From NCBI GenBank assembly GCA_024196135.1, contig JAMQCK010000014.1, forward strand, positions 163,953-227,952: DNA of 64,000 bases, written 5' to 3'. The stretch comes from Pleurotus ostreatus/Saccharomyces cerevisiae fusant (Eukaryota > Opisthokonta). Shown here piece after piece: positions 27,322-37,637 of the stretch. Position numbers and translations under genes: made by a program. The notes beneath the pieces are model-generated. The model saw only the letters and a list, made by a program, of their open reading frames with translations, was not told the DNA's origin and searched no databases. Numbering within the stretch: position 1 is the first letter of the stretch; every line of letters begins with the position of its first letter.

Positions 27322-29074
27322 CTATGACGCCGAGCCACCCGGGCTCCCTTCACCCGCGAGATCGTCCATGGACAGCTCGGGATCTCCTCTCTCCCTCCTC
27401 CAACGGTTGGCTACAGCAAGCGTGGCAGGATCCGTCAAATAGCTGCAGGGTTTCGTAAGAAGAAGGAATGGCGAAGCTAAAGAAATAGTACGCACTAGTA
27501 CTGCCGCAGCCATTTCTCGCCTACTTCCCAGTTGTTGTGGGCCAAGACATCGTCACCGTGGATAGTTACCGCATTGCGATAGTCGAGCAAGCAGTCAACC
27601 AGGTCGAACTTCCCGCGCAGCAATATCATGCGGTCGCGCAGTTCGGGGTGAAGGACTCGGTCGATAACGCTCTCTGTATGATGCATAAGTAACCCATCTT
27701 CAACGTAGGGACAAGGACTTACCGTGTGGAACGGTCCGCTGCACCAGAGTCGGGCGAAGCGACGACGGCAGACAGTATTGGCCGTTACGCTTGTAATTAT
27801 CCAGATGATAGCTTAACAACAACGGGTCAGCACGGAACACAGGATCGACACAACTGATAGACCCACTGTATAAGCTTATACGCCTCGTTCTTGTTGGGAT
27901 CATCATCGTCTTCTGCGGCATCCGGGGAAAGCTGACTCGAAGCAGTCTGCAAGCGGCTGGCGGGCGTGGCGTGCTGGACGGAGGGAGTCGTATTGGTGTT
28001 GGGCGGCGAGAAGGAAGGCATAGGCAGGGACGGGTCGATGTTCATAGACATATAGTGCTGGTTGTAGTTGGAAAGGGGCGCGCCACCCCCTATAGGTGTA
28101 GTGGACGAGCCCTGCATACCGAACATGGGGGAAGTACCGGGTCCGCGCATGAGATCGGGGAAGAGGTTGTTGTTGCCCGACTGAGGGGAAGGACGAGAGC
28201 CCGAAGCACCATATAGACCGTTTCCAGAAAGACCGCTGTCCATGGGCATCATCATGGGAGGGAAGCCCCCGCCGACGATCTTGTCCGCGCCACCCGTGGA
28301 CGAGATGGAGTCCGCCTTTGCGCGCTTGTTCGCGCCACCGTCGTCGTCCATGGACCGCTTCTGCCCCGCCGAAGCGGAGCCGCCGGCTTCTTGAGCCTGC
28401 TTCTTGCGCCGCTGGTAGCCCTCGTACGCAGTGTCCGTCTCCCCCCGATTAATGAAGTTGTTGAACTCGGCCATGTCCCAGCCGATCTTGGGGAGCAGGC
28501 CACCCGCGCCATCGCCTATGAAGGTCGCCAGACTGCGAATGAGCCCCCGCAGCGTCTGGTTCTCCTGCATGAGGTCTGCGCGGCGTTAGCTACACCGCCT
28601 TGGGGAGTACGCTGTGCACGCACCCTTGAGCATGTTGCGCATCTCGCCGAGGGCCTCATCCTTCGTGCCCGAGAGGATCTCCACGCGCGCCTCGAGATCG
28701 CGTATCTGGGAGAAGGGGGAGAAAACACGCGTTCAGAACATATGCCCGCACGGGACGGACGAGGGGCGTACTCGCTGCTGTTTCCTCAGACGGAACTCGC
28801 GCTGGGCGATCCTGTTCTGGTCGCGTCGCGCCGCCTGCGAGCCACTGGGAGCGTAATCTCGTTAGGCTCATCCATGACGGGAGTGCGGTCAAGTGGCTGA
28901 CAAGGGGCGGATTACTCACTTTGGGTTCTTTTTTCGACCGGGTTTGCTGGGCTGGTTGGACAGAGACTCGTTGTCCGAGTCCCGCTGCAAAGGTAGTCAG
29001 CCGCAATCTGGCACACCAAGCACCCCGCCTACGTCGAGATCCTGCGACTCGCTGCGCGCTCTGCTGTCGGGCAT
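27322..29074 (-). CDS. bZIP transcription factor with DUF3425-like C-terminus
   Basis: Start ATG 29074-29072, stop TAG 27324-27322, about eight exons. The first exon encodes MPDSRARSESQDLD. The basic region is spliced as GSQAARRDQNRIAQREFRLR followed by KQQR and a leucine-heptad helix (IRDLEARVEILSGTKDEAL). The N-x-x-A-Q-R-x-F-R pattern is that of fungal Yap/Pap1-type bZIPs. A Met/Pro/Ser-rich middle leads to a conserved C-terminal block: KLIHYHLDNYKRN, LPSSLRPTLVQRTVPHE and LRDRMILLRGKFDLVD, resembling DUF3425. It is nuclear and DNA-binding by inference. The GTGGGT donor in KLI|HYH is the only one that keeps frame. Confidence 0.83.
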
Positions 29075-29383
29075 TGTGATCAGTCAACAAGAGTGTGTCA
29101 CGACTTTCCGATGGCGGCGGCCACCGGCACCTGTGCACGTGAGCGGAATCAAATTGCACGTGATGTTCAACATTCTGACCTTGACCAGCACCCACAACGT
29201 TGCTCGCGAGATGAACGCGTGCGTAGCGCGGTAAGTACCACAACCCATCCATGAGCTGGCGATGATCTGGATATGGGGCTTTTATCTCGTGGCGCACGTC
29301 CTATCGCGGCCTTAGCCCCATCGAGTCCGGCTCGATAGCCTCCCGAGAAACACCTGGCGCTTTCCTCTCTGTCTGCCCGCTCC

Positions 29384-29797
29384 ATGGCGTCAAATCTCGC
29401 GCCGCAATTTGTAGCGATGACCTCGGAATCGTACCTGCTGGTCTCCCTCCTGCGCGGATTTTCTCAGTCTCCTGCGCTCTTTTCCTCGTTATCTGGCAGT
29501 CTCCGCTCGGCTAAGTCGATCTCTCTCTACCACCGCTCGCCAGAAGGGATTCTCGAACTCGGCGCCTTCTACGAACAACTCAGCGTCCAGCGCGCAATCG
29601 ATATGGCACGCATTCGCGCGTGCCACATGCCCCGTGCCGACCTGATTTCTGCCCGGCAAGCAGTAGACGCCCTCCTGCAGGCTGCGCCTAGAACGCGGAG
29701 GTTTTTCCCCTCCATTCTCCCAGAGGTTACTTCCGCGAACCTTATGATCGCGTGCGGCGCCTCGCAACGGCCAATCCCGCTGCCTTTGGCCTGCTGA
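29384..29797 (+). CDS. Uncertain intronless ORF, 137 codons
   Basis: An ATG-started open frame in the ~1 kb between the bZIP gene and the DUF6593 gene. The translation (MASNLAPQFVAMTSESYLLV...) has helical, Leu/Ser-rich character but no domain I recognise. The opposite strand is also partly open, so this may be chance. The rest of 29075-30069 holds only promoter DNA for the flanking genes. Confidence 0.3.
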   Translation: MASNLAPQFVAMTSESYLLVSLLRGFSQSPALFSSLSGSLRSAKSISLYHRSPEGILELGAFYEQLSVQRAIDMARIRACHMPRADLISARQAVDALLQAAPRTRRFFPSILPEVTSANLMIACGASQRPIPLPLAC

Positions 29798-30069
29798 ATA
29801 GCATCCTTAAAGTTAAGAGAGGGGAGACAATGCACAGCTGGCGTCATCGCGAGATCGCTCTCATCGATTGCGTTCGCCTCTGTGTGGTCGACTTGGACCG
29901 GGCTACTGGCAGCCTGGCACGATGCGCCGACGTATCTTTTGGAGCCATGAGGGATAACATATCACCCTCGGTAACGGGAGGCCAGCATCGGTAATAAGGC
30001 GACGACGGCACTTGCTCTGCACATACCGCTTGCTAGACCCTGCATCCTCTGCTCGTTTCTCCGCCCGAC

Positions 30070-30784
30070 ATGCCTGATTCGTTGTCCATCCACCTGCGCT
30101 TCGCCTTCTCCACCTCGTCAAATTCCGACACGCGGACGCTGCAGGTGTACTCGCAAGAGGCAGGCCAAGAGACGGAATTATACAAGGTAGGTGTGCGTCA
30201 GTTGCCTCAAAGTCGCGCTAACCCGCCACTTCTGTAGTTCTACCACCCAGTGACGGGCCTGTCGATCGGCTTGACCACAGTGCAACGGCGAAATCCCAAT
30301 ACTGAGATCTACGAGACGGCTTGCGAGATCGAGTGGAAAAACGAAACGAATGCCACCGTCTCGTTTGGCGTCGAGCAGGTACGTCCCGGTTGCCACCCAC
30401 CGGACGTAGACTTATCCTGGCTATAGGTCGCTCTCCGCGACTTGCGCAAGCCGAAGAAGAACAGCAGCCAGTCAGTTGCGGCCTTAACTGTACGCTGACC
30501 AAGCTAACGCACTCGCCTAGATCAAGAAGATTTAAAGCCGGCGGCTCAGAATACAAGTGGAAGGTCGCAGAGAATAACAAGGATTTATTCGTGAGTACTA
30601 CGACGCGCTACTTGGACCTATGTCAGACCTCTTGCAGTGCGTAGACACGAGAGGCAAGACGCTCGCGGAGTGGAACGAAGAGCAGCAATCCTTGAAGGTG
30701 GCCAAGCGTTTGGAGGGAGTCCTCGATCGCGTGGTCGTGACATGCTTCTTGAACCTCTGGATGAAGCGGATGGGCGACTGGTGA
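30070..30784 (+). CDS. DUF6593-type protein, copy A
   Basis: Exons begin 30070-30186, 30238-30378 and 30427 onward, with stop TGA 30782-30784; five exons in total. The product is small, soluble and mostly beta-strand-like: FYHPVTGLSIGLTTVQRRNP, YETACEIEWKNETNATVSFG, FKAGGSEYKWKVAENNKDLF, then CVDTRGKTLAEWNEEQQS and a final hydrophobic helix. The motif set (a 'G-x-x-Y-x-W' strand, then 'x-D-x-x-x-x-x-x-A' and a terminal hydrophobic segment) matches the Agaricomycete DUF6593 family, whose function is unknown. A second member is at 47811-49025. Its stop lies 81 bp from that of convergent RPB12. Confidence 0.72.
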
Positions 30785-30865
30785 CGCTGATATGCATGTA
30801 GATGTGGTGATGAGAAGTATATCTCCGAGTGGGGAAGTATGTTTCCCCCATAATATAGCGACGAT

Positions 30866-31190
30866 CATCGCGCTTCGAATTGTACCACTGGACAGAAGTT
30901 AGGCATGTTTTCGGCGTGTTCAAGGCATAACCACGCACTTCTCTTCGTACGCTTCTTGTACATGATGCGATGCCCGCATTCTCGACACCGAATTGGCTCG
31001 CGCGCCTTGATCGTAGTCTCTGTGCCGCAATCTGGTCGCGTTCGTTAGTATGCACGCTCCCTTGGCAACAACCTCAGCACGCACCTGCGCAGAGATACGC
31101 CATATCCTCCTTCGGGGGTGCCTGCGACATGAACCCCCCACCCTGACCACCGCCAGACATGTACCCGCCACCGCCTTGCTGATTGTTCAT
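30866..31190 (-). CDS. RPB12: RNA polymerase I/II/III common subunit Rpb12 (RPABC4)
   Basis: Start ATG 31190-31188, stop TGA 30868-30866. Three exons encode 73 residues. The zinc-ribbon is intact: YLCADC...[18 protein letters not shown], with the CX2C...CX2C cysteines, and the C-terminus spliced on as MVQFEAR. The Gly/Gln/Met-rich N-terminal 25 residues are an extension seen in fungal homologues. It is required in all three nuclear RNA polymerases. Confidence 0.95.
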
Positions 31191-31863
31191 GCTTGTCGAG
31201 AACAAGGGAAAATGATGCTTGCCCGTGTTTGGCAGTTCATTATGCTGGAATGTCACGCGTGACTGCTCAATATCCGCGGGTCGATCGAGGCGGCGTCGCG
31301 CGTTGCCACCCGCCGTCAAGCGCAGCCACCGTTCCATCATCGTTCATCAACTCAATTTTCTGAATGCCCAGCACTCCACCTTCACGAGCGAAATCGTCGT
31401 GACTGAGACAGCTGGCTGACAGCCCATGTTCGTCGCGCAGCGGCTCCCGCTGTCCTGTACCTTGTGCACTTGGTTACCTCTTCCCGCGGTCGTCCAGCGA
31501 TCCCCATAGATTCCCCACATATTGTGGCAACGCACATCCCCATATCTGTCGATATGGCATAGGTGTTTATAGAAGCTGGGAAAGTTCGTTTCTAGGATTG
31601 CTGCAGAGCCAGTGACAGCGTCCCCCGGCTGACTGGGCGGTTGCCTTGGCGCAGCGGAAAGGTACAGGCGCTGACATTCACTGCGCCCACAGTCGTGCGA
31701 TCGACGGTGCGCAGGCGCCGGTCCCTCGCCTTCTCCCCGGTACAATTGTCCGAAGCTCATCGACGCGGCCCTCGACACCCCCGTCAGGGCGCAGCAGCAG
31801 GGCCCATTTTACAGGGCGGTGCAGAATTTCATCTGCTATCCGCCGCACGCGGCTACTTTGAAG
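31191..31863. other. Intergenic left of the MITE
   Basis: Upstream region of RPB12. A 143-codon minus-strand frame (31778-31347) contains Cys/Trp-rich text such as CHNMWGIYGDRWTTAGRGN, but no family could be assigned and no gene is called. Confidence 0.4.
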
Positions 31864-31871
31864 GGCATCAC
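31864..31871. repeat. Left 8-bp target-site duplication GGCATCAC
   Basis: Identical to 32282-32289 on the other side of the transposon-like element. Confidence 0.8.
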
Positions 31872-32281
31872 AGGACCCCTGCTTATTGGCGTGGAGGTTT
31901 ATGTCGGATGCCGGACAAAATTGGGCTTCGGAACGGAAAAGGTCTCTGAAAACACCGGACAAATCGCGGTTGGGCGTGTGAGGCTCTCTGCAAGGGCCGG
32001 ACAAGATATGTTGGTCGCTAGCAGCTCTCTGTAAGATGTCGGACAGACGGGGCAGTGAGAGGCTCGACAAGGCCCCGTACAAGGGAAAATATTCAATTTC
32101 TCCACAATTTCACCCGAATTTCCGACGGTCTCTGCGCTCATCCGGACAAAAGTCGAAGTCGAATTCGAGGTCTCTGAAAAAACCGGACAATACGCGCCGA
32201 AAAAGCCAAAAAGTGTCGGACAGAAAAACTCGGATCTTGACGATTTCGGCAGAGACCTCCACGCCAATAAGCAGGGGTCCT
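31872..32281. mobile_element. 410-bp MITE, hAT-like, with 27-bp perfect TIRs
   Basis: The element begins AGGACCCCTGCTTATTGGCG at 31872. It ends with the exact reverse complement of its first 27 bases at 32255-32281, and is flanked by an 8-bp direct duplication. No open frame fits a transposase, so it is non-autonomous. An 8-bp duplication with short TIRs suits the hAT superfamily, though other 8-bp-duplicating groups are possible. The interior holds at least five copies of CTCTG-(6-8 nt)-(C/T)CGGACA, starting at 31944, 31986, 32027, 32130 and 32172. Spacing is 41-42 bp between neighbours, with one 103-bp gap. These could be subterminal transposase-binding repeats. Confidence 0.85.
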
Positions 32282-32289
32282 GGCATCAC
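32282..32289. repeat. Right 8-bp target-site duplication GGCATCAC
   Basis: Pairs with 31864-31871. Confidence 0.8.
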
Positions 32290-32486
32290 CCGTGCCGAGC
32301 AACATCGAGATCAGCAACAGCACAGTCCCCTTGCCGACCGCAACTACACTTTTATATAAAGCCCTTCGATGGCCCCAGCGGGTGGCTAGCCCGCGTCGCG
32401 TCGCTCCAATGCGTTTCTAGGGCGTCTCAAGTGCTTTATAGACGTGTCGCGTCGTCGTCCACAGCCTCCACCTTCTGCTGCCATAC

Positions 32487-33371
32487 ATGGACAGCGGTAG
32501 CACTCCCCTCCCTTCCTTCGTCGAGCTGATGGCTACGCTGGGGCTGGACTCGAAGCAGCCCAGTTCGCCTTCCTCCCGACAGCACACACGATCCTCGTCT
32601 GAGTCCATGTCGTCCCCCATCCCTACGATCATGGCCGCCACTCCCCCCTCTCCTACGAGGGCTGCGCCGACAAAGGCGAAGTCAACACCCTCGCTGCGCG
32701 AGGCTAGCTCCCTACGCAGCAAGAACACACGCTTTGCGCCATATGAATCGCCGACGGTGAGCTCTCTCCGCCCCCCACTGCAACCCCGGAAGTACTGATC
32801 AGCGATCGCAGACCACGACTAGACGCCTAAATTCGTCGTCACCCGAGTTGGAGGCGCGCCAGCCGCTGCGGGTATGTGCATGCGACCGATCGCCTCCTCT
32901 CTTTGCTCACACATAACCCAGCTGCGCCGACACGCAGGGAATGGCAACCTGACCGTGCACGTCCACGGACCTCACGACTCTCCACCGCGGCTGACGGCGA
33001 GCACGCCGATCTCCAGCTACGTCCGGCGAAAGACGCCCACCTCCCCAGCGTTCCGGCGGACTCCAACCCCCGGCCTCTCACCGATGGGTTCGATGACACT
33101 GCCCACCCTCCCGCCCTTCTTCCCGCCATCACCGAGCTCCGTCGACTCGCTCCCGATTACGCCCAAGTCGGCGAAGGAGGGCGAGGCGATGCAGTCCCTG
33201 CACACCGTGTCCGACGCGCTCACAAAGCCCGCGCTCGATGCCAATAACGTGGAGACAGTCGCCGCACCCGCGCGGCGCATCTACCCGACCGGCATCCGCA
33301 TCTCGACGCCGCCCTACGCGCTGGACCACCATGCCGAACCGCATACCCGCCGCCGCATCCCCTCAGCATAG
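32487..33371 (+). CDS. Ser/Pro/Thr-rich protein of unknown function
   Basis: Exons 32487-32756, 32812-32871 and 32922-33371 encode 259 residues. Apart from a short N-terminal amphipathic stretch (LPSFVELMATLGLD) the protein is low complexity and dense in S-P and T-P pairs (for example PTSPAFRRTPTPGLSPMG). It is therefore probably a disordered phosphoprotein. I do not recognise a family. The MITE at 31872-32281 lies about 200 bp upstream of the start codon, inside the likely promoter. Confidence 0.7.
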
Positions 33372-34019
33372 GCTCTCCATTGTCCATAGTACCCCGCGGC
33401 GCCCGCTACCGCCGCTGTCACCTTGTTTATCTCCCGTTCGTGTACTATAGCCAGCTGTTTTGGATAGCCTCCGTGCGTTGTATTATCATCTGTGCACTTG
33501 ACAATCGAATTGACTGTCTGATATCTGACATAGCTGTCGCTCATTTGCGCGTTCGCGTTCCCTGGTCCGTTCTTATCCTCATCTCTCAAGTAATCATCTC
33601 CACGCTCCTTTTGCTCCCACCACGCTCCTTTTACACCACATTCATTTAGTCGCCATCCCCTCTCGCTGCACTTGAGCTATTGTCTCTGTCAACAATCTTG
33701 CTATCGTAGACTTCGCTACTGTGTCAAAAGCATACACTAAACTGCCCCCTTCATCTGGGGGCGCTTCTCATCGACCTCGAGCGCGTAAGGCTGTCTCTGC
33801 GTGACGATAAGGCTGATCATCTGAACCTACGCCTCACGAAATCCCGTTCACTTGGGCTATTGTGGCAGAGCAGAATGGACATGAGCGCGAGCAAGCTGTC
33901 ACCATGATAGGTGGCGGCGTTCAGGATGTGTATTGCCCGCCATTGAGGTACAGCTGCTGCCATATAGCTGAGGAGTTCAGTACGTATCCTCAACAGACCA
34001 TGAAAAGACATACCTAAGC
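33372..34019. other. Intergenic between convergent genes
   Basis: 3' flanks of the Ser/Pro-rich gene and the GPATCH11-like gene. Nothing further supported. Confidence 0.5.
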
Positions 34020-35400
34020 TCAATCATGATCATCCTCGCTCGGACCTGGACAGTTCTTCGCCATGTCTTCCTCATCGTCATACTGCGTGCCACAAAAGAG
34101 GCAGTACGAGTACCTCTCTCGCAAGTAGCTGAGAACGAGATACAAGCGGTCGGCGGCCTGTACAAGGACACACGTTCAGCTTGATCTCCCAGCTCAGAAG
34201 CTAACGCGCAGGCTCACCGGTAATCGCAAAAACTGACACGCCTCCTCAAGCGTAGACTGCTCAAACTCGGGTACAGCGGCTGCCTTCCCCTCATCCTCGT
34301 CCTCCGCATTCAAAGGTCGTAAGCGGTCCTTGTGCATCTGCTTGCGCAAGCGTCCCTCAATGTCGTCGTCCCGCCGAGGATCGCGAGGTAGCGGCATCGT
34401 AAATGCAGTCTGCTGCTCCAGTGCCTCGATAAGGCCGGGTGGAAAGGTGTCCCGGTCCTCGGGGTCTAGCCAGAGGACGTTGTACTGCGCAGGGGTGGTT
34501 AGTTCGACGGACAAGGGTTAGGTAGGCAAAGTAGGGGGGCAACAAGCGGAAGTGACATACCTTCTTGCCGTCCTTCTCGTCAAGGTTGAAGCAAGTGCGC
34601 TGCGCGCCCTCTGCGGGAGGTAGCGGTTAGCAGATATACATCTTAGCGTCAGGAAGAGGGTAAAGAGAGCCGTAAGGATGTAGATGGGAATGAAGTCATA
34701 CGTACTGAGCTGGCCGTGCGCTCGCCTCTCGAGGTACTCCTGCCTCGCTCGGTCCCGGAAGTCGACGTGCTTCGTCTCGTCGGCCATCTTTGCCATCTTG
34801 GCTATCATCTCTGTAGAGGTAGGCGATGGCGGCCGCCGCTTCACCCCAATGCCAACCTTCCCTGTGAGAAGAGTGAGCCATGTTACTCACTTCGTCAAAC
34901 CAGAGCTTCGAGACCGCTAACTCACCAGACCACTCATTTATTGCTATAGGATTGATGAGATGTCTCGACGTAGTCGCCGCCGACGCAGAAGGGGAACGCG
35001 TCCGGGCTGAAGACTCTGCTTTCTGCTCCTCTTCCTCCTTCTCTTCCTCTTCCTCCTCATCCTTCCTCCCCAACGACTGCCCCGGCTTGAATCCCATCTT
35101 CATCATCATCGCCAGCGCCTTGTTCCCCACTGGCGCCGCCTTCCCTTGCTCCTTCTCCGCCCTTGCCTCCTCCGTGACCCTCGCCTCCTCCGCCGCGCGC
35201 TCGAACAGACTCTTGCTCAGCCCCTCCTCGCGCGCCTCCTGCTCCAGCTGCCTGCGCGACTTCTTCCTGTTCTGCACGTTGCGCTCATGCGCGCGCTTCT
35301 CCGCTTCCTTGCGGCGTTGCGAGTACGTCTGGGGCTTCTCGGGGGCGGAGGCGGCGAGGAGGAACTTGTCGGACAGGTAATCGTCCTCTTCGTCTGACAT
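34020..35400 (-). CDS. GPATCH11: G-patch/DUF4187 protein, GPATCH11-like
   Basis: Start ATG 35400-35398, stop TGA 34022-34020, about five exons. The N-terminus is MSDEEDDYLSDKFL, then a long Glu/Lys/Arg-rich coiled region (RRKEAEKRAHERNVQNRKKS). The G-patch core follows, MMMKMGFKPGQSLGRKDEEE, and then KVGIGVKRRPPSPTS. The C-terminal DUF4187 module ends YCLFCGTQYDDEEDMAKNCP with its paired cysteines. This order (acidic lead, G-patch, coiled coil, C-terminal CxxC...C domain) is that of GPATCH11/CENP-Y. G-patch proteins usually activate DEAH-box helicases; the human family member has been linked to kinetochores and splicing, so its role here is inferred. Confidence 0.85.
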
Positions 35401-35855
35401 GGTGGGGAGAAAGTGAGGTTGTGGCTACATCATTCTGCTCGCGGCGACGTATGCGACGGCCTCGAACGCGGAATGCAACCTCGCGCACTCACTCATGCAG
35501 ATTCCTTGTACTCCACACCAATTTATTCCAGTAAAGAGTGAGAATAGCAGCATACATTGGCATCATCAGTGTGTCATTATGGTCATCGACACGAAGTAAT
35601 TAACGAACTAAAGGGGACGGCTTCAGACCGCTATATGGACTGGAGCAGTGAAGTGTTACAAAGCCCATGGACCGTTAGGAATTTCTGCATAAGAACCGGC
35701 ATATAGAGGCCCATGGACCGTGGGGAAGACGAACGTACGAAACACGAATCACTGCCGCAAAAGCGATACATACTTAACTGAACGCAGTCGAGGAGTGGGG
35801 AGGTGAGCGGGTGAGATGACCAGTAACGGGGGCGGATGGGGGGAGGTGAGTCGCT
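35401..35855. other. Intergenic, GPATCH11 upstream / RRM gene downstream
   Basis: No gene or repeat supported. Confidence 0.5.
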
Positions 35856-37077
35856 TTATGCGGCAACGGGAGCGGCCTCAGCAGCGGGGGCCGGGGCGGC
35901 GGCGGCAGGGGCGGCAGCAGCAGGGGCAGCCTGGGCGGGGGCGTCTTCGGCCTTGGTGGCACCCTCAGCCTTGCCCTCGCCCTCCGAGTCGGACTGGGGG
36001 CTGTTGACGGCGACCTTGACAGCGATGGCGCGGCCACCGACTTCCTTGCCTTGGAGGGTCTCGATCGCCTTCTTCTGCTCCTCCTCGCTGCCGACGTCGA
36101 CGAAGCCGTAGCCCTTGCTCTTGCGGGGCTTGCCCCACCGGCGGCGGACGATGCGCGCGCTGACGACCTTGAGGCCAGCTTCGGTGAAGAGGGCGGAGAG
36201 GGCGGCGTCGTCGACATTGAAGCCAAGGTTCGCGACGAAGAGCATGGTCTTGGACGGCTCGCCGACGGGGTCCTCGCCCGCGGGGCGAGGAGGGCGGGGC
36301 GCCTTCTTCTTCTTGGCCTTCTCCTTTTTGGGGGCCGCCGCGTCGCCAGACGCAGCAGCCTCGCCAGCAGGAGCGCCCTCGGCGGCCTCGCCGTTCGCGG
36401 CCTTAGCCTTCTTCTGCGGGCGATCGTCAGATATGAAGATCAGCGGGCACGAGGCAGGGGGACGTACGGCCTTCTTCTTCTTCTTCTTGGGCTTGGAAGC
36501 ATCGCCCTCGGCAGCAGGCTCGCCCTCAGCTTTCTCGCCGTTGGCTTCGGCCTCCGAGACCTCCCCGGGGACAGCCTTGCTGCCACGCCTGCCGGTTCGC
36601 CTCTTGGCCTTGCGCTCCTTCTTCTCCTTCTCCTTCTCCTCCGCGGGCTTGGCCAGCTCGACAATTACTTCGCGGCCCTCGAGGTCTTTCTTGTTAAGAG
36701 CCTCGACGGCTTTTTGCGCCGTTTCTTCAGTGCCAAAAGCGACGAACCCGTAGCCGGCAGAGCGCGAGCCGCGCTGGATAACCTGCACGGACAGGCTGGA
36801 TTATCATCGATTAGTTTGTGTCGCGACACAAGGGACGACGGTGGCAACGCACATGTCGCTCTGAAACGGCGCAAAGAACGTCTTCAGCCCCTCATCCGTG
36901 ATTGAATACGCGAGGTTGCCGACGAAGACCTGCAGCGGGAGGACTGTGAGCGCCAGAAAACGCGTCGAAAACGCGGAAAAAGCGCACCTTGAAGTTCGGG
37001 GTCTCCGGGGCCTTGTTTTCCTCGGTAACAGGAGGCGCGCCGTTTTCGGTGACCGGGGCGGCGGGGGCGTCAGACAT
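35856..37077 (-). CDS. Two-RRM RNA-binding protein
   Basis: Start ATG 37077-37075, stop TAA 35858-35856. RRM1 is KVFVGNLAYSITDEGLKTFF (RNP2) to SAGYGFVAFG (RNP1). RRM2 is TMLFVANLGFNVDDAALSAL to SKGYGFVDVG. Between them is a Lys/Glu/Ala linker rich in KKKK and Arg/Pro that may be a nuclear-localisation or RNA-clamping region. The tail is almost pure Ala/Pro. The arrangement resembles yeast Sbp1/Rnp1-type proteins, but orthology is not established. The acceptor before LSVQVIQRG, rather than a closer CAG, is needed to keep RRM1 in frame. A 54-nt in-frame candidate intron lies at 36414-36467. Confidence 0.83.
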
Positions 37078-37348
37078 GATGTTAGGATGAGCGGTTGAGG
37101 TTGATGGACGGATGAACTGTGCTGAACTCTGACTGGACTATCGTGAAAAGAGAGTTGCCGTCCACGACACTCAATTCCGCCTTTTGGGTGCATCGCCCCA
37201 GCCAAACAAACAACAGCTGACATAATCCTTTGCTGATGCGACGGTTGCCAAGCAGAGCGTGGACGAACGCCAGGTACGCGTTCGAGGCCGGGTGCGCGAT
37301 GTCGGCGCTGGCTCGACTGCGCCCCCCTCGCTGCGCAACATACCATAG

Positions 37349-37356
37349 TATATATA
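37349..37356 (+). promoter_or_regulatory. TATA box (TATATATA) in the RRM/GH128 divergent promoter
   Basis: Lies 27 bp before a 38-codon upstream ORF (37383-37499) and about 290 bp before the GH128 start, in the 560-bp divergent spacer. Confidence 0.5.
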
Positions 37357-37382
37357 CGACGCCTATCGAGTACACTAGCACG

Positions 37383-37499
37383 ATGAACGCCCCGACTTAC
37401 CCCCAAGCTCACCCGTTGCCGCGCCCCGCAACCTCCTCTTCTGCACCTCATGGCGCCAGCGCGGGCATCAGTCCCCTTCCAGCTGTCGGGCCGCATTAG
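37383..37499 (+). other. Possible upstream ORF (38 codons) in GH128 leader
   Basis: ATG at 37383, stop TAG at 37497-37499, beginning MNAPTYPQAHPLPRPA. Its position just downstream of the TATA element suggests it is the first ORF of the GH128 transcript. It could instead be an unannotated micropeptide or chance. Confidence 0.35.
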
Positions 37500-37637
37500 G
37501 AAACCCTACAAAAACCGCAACCGCGCCCGCGTTTTCTTCTTTTCTTCCCCACCACCGGGATTCTCTCCACCGTCCTCGACGACTCCCTCACGCTCGTTAA
37601 CACCCTTCCTTCTCACTCCGCGTCGCCCACCGCAATA

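Noticed and set aside
31347..31778. 143-codon minus frame with Cys/Trp-rich segment
   Set aside because: No family recognised, no promoter or splice support; possibly old transposon remains.
36051..36905. 284-codon plus-strand open frame
   Set aside because: Antisense to the two-RRM gene; its Leu/Arg-rich text mirrors the Lys/Glu/Ala codons of the real protein.
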